A DNA stretch of 64,000 nt from Candidatus Altimarinota bacterium (GTDB lineage: Bacteria > Patescibacteriota > Gracilibacteria > BD1-5 > UBA2023). A program made the position numbers and the translations under genes. Below the pieces are notes generated by a model. The model was not told the DNA's origin. It made no database searches and saw only the letters and a list, made by a program, of their open reading frames with translations. Each line of letters begins with the position of its first letter. Positions within the stretch are counted from its first letter, which is position 1. The stretch spans positions 1-64,000 of the forward strand of contig JAQTWP010000006.1 in NCBI GenBank assembly GCA_028689205.1, in the 5' to 3' direction. This document shows, piece after piece, positions 10,726-22,310 of this stretch.

Positions 10726-11133
10726 TTAATCCCTTATATCTTTATTCAAAACATAAAAAACCCATTTCTGCCGATTGGACATTCAGTAAGTGGGTTTTTT
10801 TATATCTTTTTCACCATACATTTGTTTTTGTACATCTAATTCTTTATATTGTTCTGATTCTTCTTTTGTGACAACAAAAATTACTTCTTCTCAGGGATTT
10901 TTTCGGTTTTGAGAAGATTTTGCGATTTTATCTTTATATGCGTTTGTGTTAATGTATGCAAAATATTCTTTTTTTGTTTTTAATAATATTTTCTTGTTTT
11001 CTATATTTTTTTCTGTCCCTGTAATAATGAGATCTTTTTGGATATCTATGTATTTAAAAGATATAATAAGATAAAGCTCATATACAATTAAGATACTTAA
11101 AAAGAATAATATATACTGAAAATGTTTCCTCAT
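10726..11133 (-). CDS. FtsB/DivIC-like septum formation initiator
   Basis: 135 residues. There is an N-terminal membrane helix (HFQYILFFLSILIVYELYLI), a short coiled coil, then YAYINT-like and NPGEEVIFVV, which matches the end of DivIC/FtsB proteins (YIExxAR...PGExV). These bitopic proteins assemble with FtsL in the divisome. ATG at 11133 is chosen. An in-frame ATG 24 bases upstream would give a longer N-terminus. The last ~40 codons run through a hairpin-forming sequence at 10753-10802. Confidence 0.6.
10753..10802. terminator. Terminator-like hairpin inside the 3' end of the DivIC-like gene
   Basis: AAAAAACCCA and TGGGTTTTTT form the outer stem of a hairpin with a ~30-base loop. It can serve the plus-strand gene at 9578 while also being coding (KKPTYG...QKWVF) for the minus-strand gene. 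Confidence 0.5.
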
Positions 11134-11218
11134 ATTTATAAAAATTTTTACTTTCAAAAAAAACTAATACAATTAGAATAATGAAAAATTTATTTTAATC
11201 TAATTTATTTTAATAAAG

Positions 11219-12508
11219 ATGCAAAAAATTTTAAATTTTATAAAAAACAATAAGGTCATGGGGTTTATTGTTTTTTTATTTATATCAATAATTTACATAA
11301 TAGTTTCTAACTTCAGGGCTGATTATATTAATTATTCAATAATAGAATCATCTACAGAAAATCCATATCTACTAGTAACCAAATGAAGTGCAATTATAAA
11401 AAGAGATACTATAGTAAGTTTGAAAGAAAATGAAAAAAAAGTTTTGGAAATAAATGATAAGATTAGAACTTTTGATGAATCAAGCGCTACGGTATTTTGG
11501 CCAGATTGAAGTATTACTCGTATGTGATCAAAATCCGCAATTACAATATCCGAGATGAGTGCATCAAAAGATTTATCAAATATCAAAATAAAATTCAATA
11601 TTGAACAATGAAAAACTTGGTCTAATATTGTAAAATTCATGACAAAGAATTCATATTTTACAGAAACTTATGATTTTGGGAATTATGCAGCAACAGTTAG
11701 ATGAACTGTATTTGAAATTAATTTGGATGATAATTATATTCATGCAGTTAATCATGATGTGAGCTTAATTGATATAAAAAACGACGAATCATATAATGTA
11801 CAACAATGATTGGGACGTAATTTATCTAGTCCAAAAGATACAACTCCAAGCGAAATATTCAATCAAGTATGGATAGCCGAAAATCTTAAATTAGATAATG
11901 AATTCTTAAAAGAATTATTAGAAAAATGGCAAAAGCAAGTAAACGAAGCAATTGCAAAACAAACAATTGGTACTAATATTGTAACTTATATAAAAATCAA
12001 ACTTTGAAATAAGGATTATTTAATGGCAGATGTTTCTAAGTCAATAGTCGAATGAGGAGGTAATACACTTGAAAAAATTAAAAATATTATTCCTGAACTT
12101 TCTCCAGAAGACAAATTAATACTTAATGAAAAATTAAGTTCCACTTATCAAAATATTCATTCCCTACCCAATTCTGATGAATTAGCATTATACAAATCAA
12201 AACTTCGTGATCTTATAATCAATACTTCTCCTAATGATGTTAAAACAAAATTAACTAATGATTTTATAAAACTTGATATTTATGATTATATAGACGTTTC
12301 TAAAAATAAAGGTTCTAAGGTTGCTTGAGAGTTAAAATCATGAATTGTGAATTATCTAGATCAAATGCAAGATCCAAAAGAACTAGAAGCTTTATTCTCT
12401 TCTTTTTGAGAAAATATGCTGAATGTAATTAATTCGACTTTTTGAAAAGTAAATACTGACATGAAAGAAATTATAACAAATTTGAAAGAACAATTATCTA
12501 CTAAGTAA
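11219..12508 (+). CDS. FecR-domain membrane protein
   Basis: 429 residues. One N-terminal membrane helix (~13-31, GFIVFLFISIIYIIVSNF) is followed by a FecR-type sensor domain: YLLVTKGSAIIKRD, KVLEINDKIRTFDES, WPDGSITRMG and AATVRGTVFEI. The second half is helical with a Pro/Ser hinge and is not recognised. FecR domains usually sit outside the membrane and pass signals to partners. The next gene, a CHASE2-cyclase, starts nine bases later, a pairing seen in other bacteria, so it probably modulates that cyclase. Confidence 0.78.
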
Positions 12509-12516
12509 AAATTAAA

Positions 12517-14679
12517 ATGAACACTGATAAAAGTATTTTTGGAATGAAATTAAATAAGATTTTTTCACTGCAAAATAAATTCATCATAGCAACTTGAATA
12601 ACATTTGTGGTATTGTTATCAATATACATTTCTAATAATGCCTTGTTTTGAAATTTCATTACGAAGCTTAATTATTCAATGCAAAATGCATTATTCACTA
12701 CTTACTCTACCTGAGATACGAAAATAAACGCTAGCAGTGCAATAACTGTAATTGAGATTGATAATAGAACTCTGCAAGATCAAGACAAATGATGACTTGG
12801 TAGATGGCAGGATTTTAGAAGGAAATATTATGCACAGGTAATTGATAACCTAAAAGCTGACTGAGCAATTGTTGTATGATTTGATACATTGTTTTCAGAA
12901 AAATGAATTTGTTATAGTGAAGATGATGATATTTTAGCAAAAGCAATAAAAAAAGCTGGAAATATTATTTTAGCTTTTTCTAAACCAGAAAATCTTTACC
13001 CAATCAAGATATTCGAAAGTTCGGCTTTATGAATATGAGATGTTTATTCTAATACAAGTGAAATAAATCAGAATGTTTATAGTATTTTTCCTTTTTATAT
13101 AAATTCTGAATCTCAAAAAATTGAATATACCCTATCTTTTGCTTTACTCAGAAAATATTATGAGTCAATTTATAAAAAAGACATGAGCTTATCTGTTAAT
13201 CTCAAGAATTATTCTTATTTTAATCTAGGTGATTTGAAAATTCCATATTCAAGATCAGATGAAGGTTTTTCCAGATTAAATAAAAAAGTATATAGCGTTG
13301 ATACTTTAATTAAAGATGTAAATATTAATTATCTTTCTCCTAATCCAGAAGATTTTCAAAAATTATCATTTATTGATGTTTATAATAAAAAATATAATCC
13401 AACTCTCATAAAAGATAAAATAATTCTTATTTGAGCAACAGCAACTACTCTTAATGATGAAAAAGCGACTCCGTTTTGAATAATATCTTGAGTATATACT
13501 CATGCTAATATGATTAATACCGTTCTTAATCAAAAATTCCTAAGATATTTCAATCAAAAAGATGAAGTAATATTTCTAATTCTTTTTATATATCTTATTA
13601 CTCTGTTATGAGTTTATGATAAAAGGAAAATTTATTTTATCTGATCACTATTTTTCCTAATTATTTTATATATATTCTTTTATTGATTTTCATTCAAATA
13701 TTTTAATATAATATTTTCTTTCCCTGTACAGTTTTTTGCATCAATTATACTATCATTCCTAATGGTAAGTCTATACAGGTATTTATATGAAGATAAATGA
13801 AAGAGACTTCTAGAAAGCACTCTTAGTCAATATTTGGCTGCAGACCTAGTTAAATCAGTACTTGATAATTATGAAAAAGTAAAACTTGGTTGACAGAGAA
13901 AAGAAAATACAATTTTTTTCTCAGATATAGCTTGATTTACTACAATCTCAGAAAAAATGGAGCCAGAAGAATTAGTTCATTTTTTGAGTCAATATTTGGA
14001 AAGTGTTTCAAATGATATAATTGATAATAATTGATTTATAAACAAATATGAGTGAGATGCTGTTATGGCATTGTGGTGAGCATTCTGACAAGAAAAAGAA
14101 CAATCATTTCTTGCTTGTAAATGAGCTATTGAACAACAAAAAACAATTCAAAGACTTAATATTTCTTTCAAAGAAAAATTAGGTTTTGAAATAAGCGCAA
14201 GAATGTGAATTAATAAGTGAGATGTAATTATTGGTAATATAGGAAGCCTTTGAAGAAAAATTGAATTCACAGCTCTTGGTGATAATGTGAATCTTGCTTC
14301 TCGTCTTGAATGAATTAATAAATATTATGATACTCTTATTTGTGTATCAGAATCTGTACAAAAATCCGCTTGAGATTCATTTGTATTCAGATATCTTGAT
14401 AAAATTAAAGTTAAATGAAAAAGGAATTCTGTAGATATTTATGAGCTTATTTGATTCAAGAATGAGGTTCCAAGTGAAAAACTTGAAATAATTAATAATT
14501 TTGAAAAGGCTATTAAATTATATTCAGAACAAAAATTCGGTGATGCTGAGAAAATATTTAAGGAGTTAGTTGAGTTGTGAGATAAGCCTTCTGCAATATT
14601 TATTAATAGATGTAGGGAATTCAAAATTCATTCTCCATGAGAAACTTGGGATTCATCTTGGGAATTTAACGAAAAATAA
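12517..14679 (+). CDS. CHASE2-domain class III adenylate/guanylate cyclase
   Basis: 720 residues. A membrane helix (~28-45) leads into an extracytoplasmic CHASE2 domain (VIEIDNRTLQD, GAIVVGFDTLFSEKG, KDKIILIGATATT). Three further helices (~345-425) follow, then a cytosolic class III cyclase domain: FFSDIAGFTTISEKM (metal Asp), INKYEGDAVMALWGA (Lys and second metal Asp), ARMGINKGDVIIGNIG, and TALGDNVNLASRLEG with the transition-state Asn/Arg. All catalytic residues appear present and the Lys/Asp substrate pair favours cAMP. A terminator follows. Confidence 0.92.
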
Positions 14680-14714
14680 AAAAATATAATAAAAATTAAG
14701 CCTTATTTTAAAGC

Positions 14715-14749
14715 AAAAATACAAGTTTTTTAAAAAACTTGTATTTTTT
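14715..14749 (+). terminator. Intrinsic terminator after cyclase gene
   Basis: Perfect stem AAATACAAGTTTTTT / AAAAAACTTGTATTT followed by a T run. Confidence 0.85.
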
Positions 14750-14761
14750 ATATTCAAATAT

Positions 14762-14790
14762 TTGACATATATTAATCTATATGTTTTAAT
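14762..14790 (+). promoter_or_regulatory. Sigma-70-like promoter for the RNA at 14798
   Basis: A perfect -35 TTGACA (14762-14767) is followed after 17 bases by TTTAAT (14785-14790), overlapping TAATAT. No protein start follows until 15142, and a terminator intervenes, so it should drive a separate RNA. Confidence 0.65.
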
Positions 14791-14797
14791 ATATATG

Positions 14798-15059
14798 TCT
14801 ACTGCTTAACAAGGTGAAACTATCTCACCACCACACATCAAAAACCACCAAACAAAAATAAAAATTTTGTAAAATAAAATTCTTCTGTGATGAGTATAAA
14901 AATACCTGTCCAGAAAAGGAGCTGGTAATCTCTTATCTAAAAATACCAAAGTGTGGTAGACACTTCCTACGAGATAGATGGTTTAACTTGTAGAACCGAA
15001 AATAAGTCCGGTACATAGGCAAATTTATTTTAAAAATGCCTTTATGTTCGGACTTTTTT
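14798..15059 (+). ncRNA. Candidate structured non-coding RNA (~260 nt)
   Basis: This 260-base stretch has its own promoter, no credible ORF, higher GC than flanking intergenic DNA and several local stems: GGTGA/TCACC at ~14815-14830, AAGTGT/ACACTT at ~14949-14965 and ATCTC/GAGAT around them. It ends in a long G/C-containing terminator (15004-15059, AAGTCCG...CGGACTT then T6). I could not match it to tmRNA, RNase P RNA, SRP RNA or 6S RNA by eye. It may be a lineage-specific sRNA or a highly diverged housekeeping RNA. Confidence 0.55.
15004..15059 (+). terminator. Terminator of the candidate RNA
   Basis: Outer stem AAGTCCG / CGGACTT, inner stem AGGCA / TGCCT, followed by six Ts. Confidence 0.75.
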
Positions 15060-15141
15060 CCTTTTTAAAAAAAAGGAATTTTATTAATTAATTGCAAATT
15101 GATTATTTTTTTTATAATCAATAAAGCTTAATAAAATTTCA

Positions 15142-16317
15142 ATGAAAATACCAAAAATATTCATATATTCACTTTTACTAACTCTAGGAGTTTTTCCGAG
15201 CTTAATGAACTCCGCAGATATATATGTGAATGCCAGATGAAATGGTAAAATAATAAAATCTTTGAATAGAAATATTATAACAAGTAATTTGGATCTTAAT
15301 TCTACAATATTTGTAATTCAATCAAAAGAAAAATATGTTAATCCCTCAATTTATTCAAGTTGTTCCAATAATCAAAAATTAGTAAATACAGAAATAGTAA
15401 GTGGTAAGTATTTATATTTCATATATTTTAGATTTTTAAATAGTTGTACTGATAGTTCTGTTTATATTAAAAATTGAGATGAATTCTATACAAATACAGA
15501 ATTCAAAATAAATCAGCTCAGTTATGAAAAACTATTTGTAGATTTTAGTGATTTTTCAGATTCATGAATAGATAAAGAATTAAGTATTATAGATATAGAA
15601 ACTCTTAAGCTCGAAGGTGAGCTAGGTGATTTACAAAATAAAACAGATACAAAATCCAAATTTGAAATTATCCAAAATTTATATAATAAAAGGTATGCTG
15701 ATTTTAAGAATATATTGCTTTCTAATATTCAATCATCAAGGAAAACGCTAAAATATATTTCTCCCGTAAATTGAAAAGTAATTCCTACTAGGAAAGGTAT
15801 TGTCCCTAATGCAGCTCGTCCTTATAGAGCAAAATATACAGATTGAATTCATCATTGATGGGATATTTTTGCATCTCACTATACTCCAGTCAGAGCTCTC
15901 GCAGATTGAGTGATAATTAGAATAAAAAACAGTTTTAGTTGGAGTGATTTTGATAAGATATTATGGAAAGATATTAGTAGTGACGATAGAATGACTAATC
16001 TTGATATATATAGATGAAATCAAATATGGTTAAAAACTGCCGATTGAAATGTTACTTTTTATTCACACCTAGAGAATATACCTACAAATATAGCCGAATG
16101 ACAATTCATAAAAGCAAAAACTTTTTTATGACAAGTATGAAGAAGTTGAGTTCCAGATAAGGAATACAGTGATTTTCATCTCCATTTCGAAATCCAAGTT
16201 AATCCTCACACTAAGACTAATAATGACAATATGGATATTATGAGATGGGATTATTTCTGAGAATGAAAAAACTATGACACTCTTATATTAGAGCAAACTA
16301 AACTCTTCAGTTATTAA
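15142..16317 (+). CDS. Secreted M23 family metallopeptidase
   Basis: 391 residues. A signal peptide (MKIPKIFIYSLLLTLGVFPS) precedes an unrecognised ~190-residue beta-rich region and a short coiled segment. The C-terminal M23 (LytM/lysostaphin) domain shows HHGGDIFA (H-x3-D zinc ligands) and HLHFEIQ (HxH). The enzyme would cleave peptidoglycan cross-bridges during growth, division or against prey/host cells. Both zinc motifs are intact, so activity is expected. The last glycines of HHGGD include TGA. Confidence 0.88.
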
Positions 16318-16335
16318 TTTAATATTAAGTAAAAT

Positions 16336-16370
16336 TAAAAAGACGTTAGTAAAATACTAACGTCTTTTTA
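16336..16370. terminator. Bidirectional intrinsic terminator
   Basis: Perfect 15-bp stem TAAAAAGACGTTAGT / ACTAACGTCTTTTTA between convergent genes. Confidence 0.88.
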
Positions 16371-16380
16371 ATTAACTTTT

Positions 16381-17814
16381 TTAGAAAAAATCTCTAATAG
16401 TAATTATTTCAATTGCAGGAATTTCTTTTCCATCTTTTTGGATATCTGTAATTACTATAACTTTACTTTCACGAGTTAATTTTCATTTCTCGAGAAGCAA
16501 GCTAATTGAAGAAGTTACATTTTCCTTTGATGATTCTGACCAACTATTCAATAAAAATGGTTCAACTCAGAAAAGAATATTCATATGTTGTACAGAATGA
16601 AAATCTCCACTGAAAGAATATACAGGTTTTTTTGGTCTATAAGAAGCCGCAAGACGAGCTAATCTACCAGAACGCGTGAATATAAGAATAGCGTCAACAT
16701 CAAGCTCATCAGCCATAAATACTGAGCTTTTAATAAGTAACTTTTTTTCTATATCTCTAGGAGTTAATCCGTTATTCTCAAAATCATGATGTTTATAATG
16801 AATTTGGTTTTCTGCAGCAACTATAACTTTTGTCATCATTTCCACACATTCAATTGGATATTTTCACATTGCAGTTTCACCTGATAACATAAGACAATCT
16901 GCCTTTTGCATTACGCTGTTAAATACATCAGATACTTCTGCTCTAGTTGGAAAAGGGCTTTCAATCATAGTTTCTAGAAGATGAGTTGCGATAATTACGA
17001 ATTTACCAGTTTTCAGACATTTACTTACCATTTGTCTTTGGAAAATTGGAAGAGATTCAATCGGAACTTCTATTCACAAATCTCATCTAGCAACCATTAT
17101 TCCATCAGCAACTTCAATTATTTCATCAAGATTTTCTACTCACTCTTCATTTTCAATTTTTGCAATAATTTTGATATGAAAAGCATTATTACTATCCAAT
17201 AATTCTCTTAATTCAAGAACATTTACCTTACTTCTTACGAAACTTTGAGCAATAAAATCATATTTATTCTCAATTGCAAAAAATACATCTTCTTTATCTT
17301 TTTGAGTGATTCATGGTAATCTTATTCTTTTACCAGGAAGATTAATATGTCTTCTAGAGCCAATTAAACAAGGACTAAGCGCTTCAACTTCTAGATAATC
17401 TTTGTTTTTTGCTTTTACAAGAGCTTTCATAAGACCAGAATCTATTTCTATAATATCACCTATATTCAAGTCCTCAACCAAGTATTCATAATCGCAGAAT
17501 AAAGATTTCCCATCTTCGGTATATTTAGCTTTATCTACAAATATTTTGAAAATATTTCATTTCTCGAATTGTATTTTAGTTTCTAAATCCCCTGTTCTTA
17601 TTTCTGGTCATTTGGTATCAAGAAGTGCACTAAGACAAGTTTCTCTAGATTTATTTAACTTATCAATTCTAGATTTTACAAGTTTTGCATTTTCATAATT
17701 CGCATGAGAAAAATTGAATCTTATAATATTTACTCAAGATTCATATAATTTTTTGATAGATACTTCACTATCAGTAGAAGGTCAAATAGTTGCTATGATT
17801 TTAGTTTTTTTCAT
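16381..17814 (-). CDS. pyk: Pyruvate kinase
   Basis: 477 residues, full length for the family. It opens [20 protein letters not shown], then [26 protein letters not shown], the active-site segment [23 protein letters not shown] and [15 protein letters not shown], followed by the C-terminal allosteric domain. It converts PEP and ADP to pyruvate and ATP. No other glycolytic gene is in the window, so it stands alone here. Confidence 0.95.
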
Positions 17815-17940
17815 ATTTTATGTAATTAATTTTATTGGAATTGGGAGTGTATAAATTTTTGGATAAAAGTAAAGTAAAAAAATTGCAACTACATCAATAA
17901 TAAATATAATGCACTGGCTTTAATTTTAACTAATTATATT

Positions 17941-18498
17941 ATGTCACCTTTAATAATTATACTTATAATAATTGCTCTAGCTGTATTTTTTGTAATAGCA
18001 AAATACAATGGAATAATCCAAATGAGAAATAACAGACAAAATGCCTTTGCTGATATAGATGTTCAATTACAACAAAGATTCGACCTTGTACCAAATCTTG
18101 TAGATACAGTAAAATGATATGCAACCCATGAACAAGCTATTTTTGATAAAATCATGGACGCTCGTAAAGCTTATTCTTGAGCTTGATCTGTTGATGATAA
18201 AATCGCTGCAAACGGAATGTTAACTTGAGCTTTATGAAGACTTTTTGCAGTTGTTGAAAGTAATCCAGAACTAAAAGCAAATCAGAATTTTATGCAATTA
18301 CAAACAGAATTAGCAGATATTGAAAATAAACTTGCTGCTGTAAGAAGATTCTTCAATTCTTCTACAAATGAGTACAACACATATATTCAAGTTTTTCCTA
18401 CTAATATAATCGCCACTATATTTAATTTCAAATCAGAAATTTTCTTCGAAGTTGAAAATAGAGAAGAAGTTGCTAAATCTCCAAAAGTTGGATTTTAA
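17941..18498 (+). CDS. lemA: LemA family protein
   Basis: 185 residues. An N-terminal membrane helix (LIIILIIIALAVFFVI) is followed by the LemA helical domain: NRQNAFADIDVQLQQRFDLV, PNLVDTVKGYATHE and the conserved ending RRFFNSSTNEYNTYIQVFPTN. It is anchored to the membrane with the helical bundle on one side. LemA is often found beside HtpX, as here with one gene between. Function remains uncertain in the family. Confidence 0.92.
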
Positions 18499-18525
18499 TT
18501 TATTAATTATTCACAATTAAAAAAA

Positions 18526-19179
18526 ATGGATCAAGTATTAGAAAAAGAAAAATCATTACCTTTTCTTACGTCAATTGAATCTATAGGTAATTTACTAAGA
18601 GATTATTACGATTTTAATAAAGGAGCAATTCAAGATGCTACAGATAATGAGCATTATAATGATATATCAAGAATAATTATAGAAAAATCTGGGTTATTTA
18701 ATTGAATAAGTGATAATCTTATATTAGAGCCTCTTGAAGAAAAAAAAATTAAAATCAATTACTTATCGCCTTGAAGTTCTATTATAAAAGAATGATCATA
18801 TAATTGTGATAGTATTTTTTTGTTACTATGTTGAGAATTAGATATATATAAAGAATGAGTAAAATTAACTACCATAAATCAAATGTGTGTTGTTTGAGAA
18901 ATGGCTTATCTTAACCCAAAAATAAAAAGATCCGCTACTGTCAAAACTCCTAATTGAGCTTATATTTTAATGCTAACTAGGGATTTTATTGATAGTCTCT
19001 GAGAAAAACATTCTGAAATAATAAAGCAGAATTTATATAATTTTATAACAGAAAAATTAATTAAGACTAATGAAACCCTGGCAGCAGATAAGGATAATAA
19101 CAATAATCAAGAGGATGATATTTTTATTTCTTCAATAAAAAATGCTGTTGCTAATATTTGTGTATTAGATTCTTTATAA
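18526..19179 (+). CDS. Cyclic-nucleotide-binding-domain protein
   Basis: 217 residues. The central region folds as a cNMP-binding domain: INYLSPGSSIIKEGSYNCDS, IFLLLCGELDIYKEG and VVGEMAYLNPKIKRSATVK (phosphate-binding cassette with Arg). No helix-turn-helix is evident, so it looks like an effector or adaptor rather than a CRP-type regulator. It lies between lemA and htpX with gaps of 27 and 7 bases. Its likely ligand source is the cyclase at 12517. A Asn/Asp-rich loop occurs near the C-terminus. Confidence 0.8.
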
Positions 19180-19186
19180 TAAAAAT

Positions 19187-20161
19187 ATGACAGCTATTTG
19201 AATTCAATCATCCATTTGGTCTAATAGACTCAAAACTATTATGCTTCTAATATTATTCCCTGTTTTAGTTTTCGGGGTGGTATTTTTAATTATGTTTTTT
19301 GTATTATATTCAACTCCTTGAGAAATAATACATTCAACAGATTTTTATTTGAATCAAAGTCTTATCCAATCAATACAGGTTTTTACATATTTGTTACCTA
19401 TAATACTTATTTGGGCACTTATATCGTTTGCTTTTTATAGACAAATTATTTTTGCTTTTACAGATGCAGAACCAATAACTCGTATAGAAAATCCAGAAAT
19501 ATACAATATTGTAGAGAATCTTTGTATTTCTAGATGAATTCCAACTCCGAATATAGGTATTCTTGAAGATGATAGTCTTAATGCTTTTGCAGTTGGTTGG
19601 AATCCCAAAAAATCCTGGATAGTTTTTAGTAGATGAATTCTGAATAAGCTTAATAAACAAGAAATAGAAGCAGTTGCAGCTCACGAGCTTACTCATATTA
19701 TGAATAAGGATTGACTTTTATTAGTAACAGTAATTGTATTTATTGGAGCAATTGCTGCAATCTGAGAAATAATGTTCAGATCAGCAAGAGTTATGTGATG
19801 ATCAAAAGATTCTAACTGAAAATGAAATCAATTACAATTAATTCTAATTCTAGTCTGATTAGCTCTTCTTATTCTTGGTTATCTTGTACTTCCACTAGTC
19901 CAGCTTGCAGTTTCTAGGAAAAGAGAATATCTTGCTGATGCATGAAGTGTAGAACTTACAAAAGATAAATATGCAATGATTACAGCTCTACAGAATATAA
20001 GCTATGATTCAACTATTGAATCCATTAAAAAAGATTCAATTTCCGCTCTATGTATAGAAAACCCATTCCCAAGAACTGCCTGACTTTCTAATCGGTTCCA
20101 CGAATTTTTCTCAACTCATCCAACCATAGAAAACAGAATTAAAATGTTAGAAAGGTATTAA
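19187..20161 (+). CDS. htpX: HtpX-like M48 membrane metalloprotease
   Basis: 324 residues. Two N-terminal membrane helices are followed by the protease domain with VAAHELTHIMNKDG (HExxH zinc site), two more helices, then KREYLADAGSVELT (the third ligand Glu) and a C-terminal FFSTHPTIENRIKML. It degrades misfolded membrane proteins. It follows lemA and the cNMP-binding gene closely and ends in a terminator. Confidence 0.93.
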
Positions 20162-20202
20162 AAATAATCTGATTAGTGAAGAAAAATAAACTTTAATCTA
20201 AC

Positions 20203-20237
20203 AAAAAACTCGTCTTAATTTTTAAGATGAGTTTTTT
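20203..20237. terminator. Intrinsic terminator between convergent genes
   Basis: Stem AAAAAACTCGTCTTA / TAAGATGAGTTTTTT with one G-T pair and a five-base loop. Confidence 0.85.
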
Positions 20238-20252
20238 ATTATTAATTATTTT

Positions 20253-22202
20253 TTATCTATTAGGATCTGTACTTATTATCTTTTCTTCAAAGTAAGAAGC
20301 AAGTACATGGATTCATACATGTTCCGTTCATGCGAAGAATAAACCTTGTCCGACTGAAGCCTGAAGCAAGATATACTTTTCTTGCTCAGTTAATTTGAAT
20401 ACATTTTGTAGTACATCAATTGATGCTGGAGATTGTTTTAGGAGTAATTGAATTGAAGAATTCGTAACTATTGCTTTACCGTATTGAGAAGTAACAAAGT
20501 CCTCAACATCTTGCGTAATTGTAGTTATTCAAAGATTATATTTACGAGCACGTTTTACAAGTCAGAATACGAATTTGGCACTATCCTCATATTGCATGAT
20601 ATTCCAGGCCTCATCTATTACTAACATTCTTTTTTTATTGGAGCTTCTTACTGTATTCCAGATATATTTAAGTACAATATACATTGCAACTGGGCGAAGT
20701 GATTCGTCCAAATCACGAACCGAGAATACAACTAATCATTCTTGTAAATCGATATTGGTTTTTTCAGAAAATATTCAAGCGAATATTCAATAAACATATT
20801 TTTCTAATCTTTCTGTAACTCATTTACCTCAATCCATAGTTTCTAGAACAGAATAAAGATCTTTCATTATTGGTATTTCTTTACCTGTTATATCATCATC
20901 TTCAAATGTAATTCATTTAAGAGAATATGTAATAATTATTGCTTTTTCTAGAACTGAAGATTCACTAGGGGTAAGTTTACCAAGCATAAGATTCATTAAT
21001 CACAGTAGATCAACTATTGCTCATCTAAGTAAATCTCATGGTCTAGTTTCTGTATCTTTAAGAGCTCTAGGTAGGTCAAAGGGATTAATTCTTTCTTGAG
21101 AATTAAGATTAATATTCAAATAACTTCATCCTACAGTATCTACAAGTGATTTATATTCATTTTCTGGATCAATTACTATTACATCAGTTCCAAGCATAAG
21201 ACTACGAAGAACTTCAAGTTTTACGGCAAAAGATTTTCAACCTCACGACTTCGCAAAAACTACCATATTGGCATTTTCTGTCTTGAATCTATCAAATATA
21301 ATTAGTGAATTGTTATGTGTATTAATTCAATACAAAATACCATCATCTTGAGATAAAGTATTGGAAGTAAAAGGGAAAGTAGTTGATAATCATTTAGTTG
21401 AGATATTTCTATAAACAGAAACCTCATCTTTTGCGAATGGTCAAGTACCAACGAAACCTTGCTCTGATCTTATAAAACATTGTTTTGTAAGTATATTCCT
21501 TCAGCTAAGTAGTGTTTCAAGAGTATTACCTGTTTTTTTAAGTTCTTCTTCTGACTCTGCATAAATCGTAATATATATTCATAAGTGGAAATATTTTTCT
21601 TGTCCACGTGTAAGACTTCACCTAAGTTCTTCAACATCTTGTAATTGTGCATCAAGAGCAGGATCACTAACTAGTCACTTATCCATATTAATTGATTGTT
21701 GTGCTCTAAGTTCAGTCAAACGTCTTTTCAGATACTTCATTATAAAAGCCGAATCAACTGGATATACATACATTGACATATCGAATTTTATATCCCAATT
21801 AATCAGTGGTCATAGCCAATTTCATTCTAAGAAATCTGGATAAGCATAAACGAAAAAGGTACGAGCATAAGTGTCCCCAATTTGGATTTTGGTTGAATCA
21901 ACTTTCATCATAGAAGGTGCAATTGCATCTTTTAAAAAAGCAAGAGCTTCTTTATATTCTTTTTCTCATCTTCTGATTTCTTCAGCTTCTTCTTTTGTTA
22001 TTTTTTTGTTAGTATCTTCAATCTCAATTTTCTTTTCTTCCTTAATATCATCTTTAATTACCTCTACAATATTATCTTCTTTTTTTTCAATAGTCTCATT
22101 TACCATATCAAAAATTGCCGAAGAACTTATGTTTTTTTCATAGTTTTCTGCATCTCAGGTATAATTTTTATTTATTAATTCTAGTAATTCAGTGGTTGCC
22201 AT
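20253..22202 (-). CDS. virB4: VirB4/TraC-like type IV secretion ATPase
   Basis: 649 residues. A Lys/Glu-rich N-terminal extension (~40-85) precedes the VirB4 N-terminal domain. The ATPase domain has VVFAKSGGGKSFAVKLE (Walker A), VIVIDPENEYKSL and RMLVIDEAWNIM (Walker B), then TITQDVEDF (sensor). It is typical of VirB4 proteins that power DNA or protein transfer or pilus assembly across the membrane. No VirB6, VirD4 or relaxase gene is adjacent, though a T4SS-pilin-like gene is at 51045. Confidence 0.88.
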
Positions 22203-22310
22203 GTGATTTAATTTTTTATTTACTTCTTATATTATTCCTTAATTGTATAGAAAATAATTATTTAAAAAAATAAAAATGATTGATTATTCTCAAAAACTAT
22301 TCATTATTAA

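Noticed and set aside
10704-10900. Short plus-strand ORF MKEINILINPLYLYSKHKKP
   Set aside because: It is antisense to the DivIC-like gene and runs through the terminator hairpin; composition fits a shadow frame.
14798-15059. tmRNA, RNase P RNA or SRP RNA
   Set aside because: No tRNA-like ends with CCA, no GAGGAAAGTCCGG core and no SRP GGAA-loop consensus could be found; kept as unassigned RNA.
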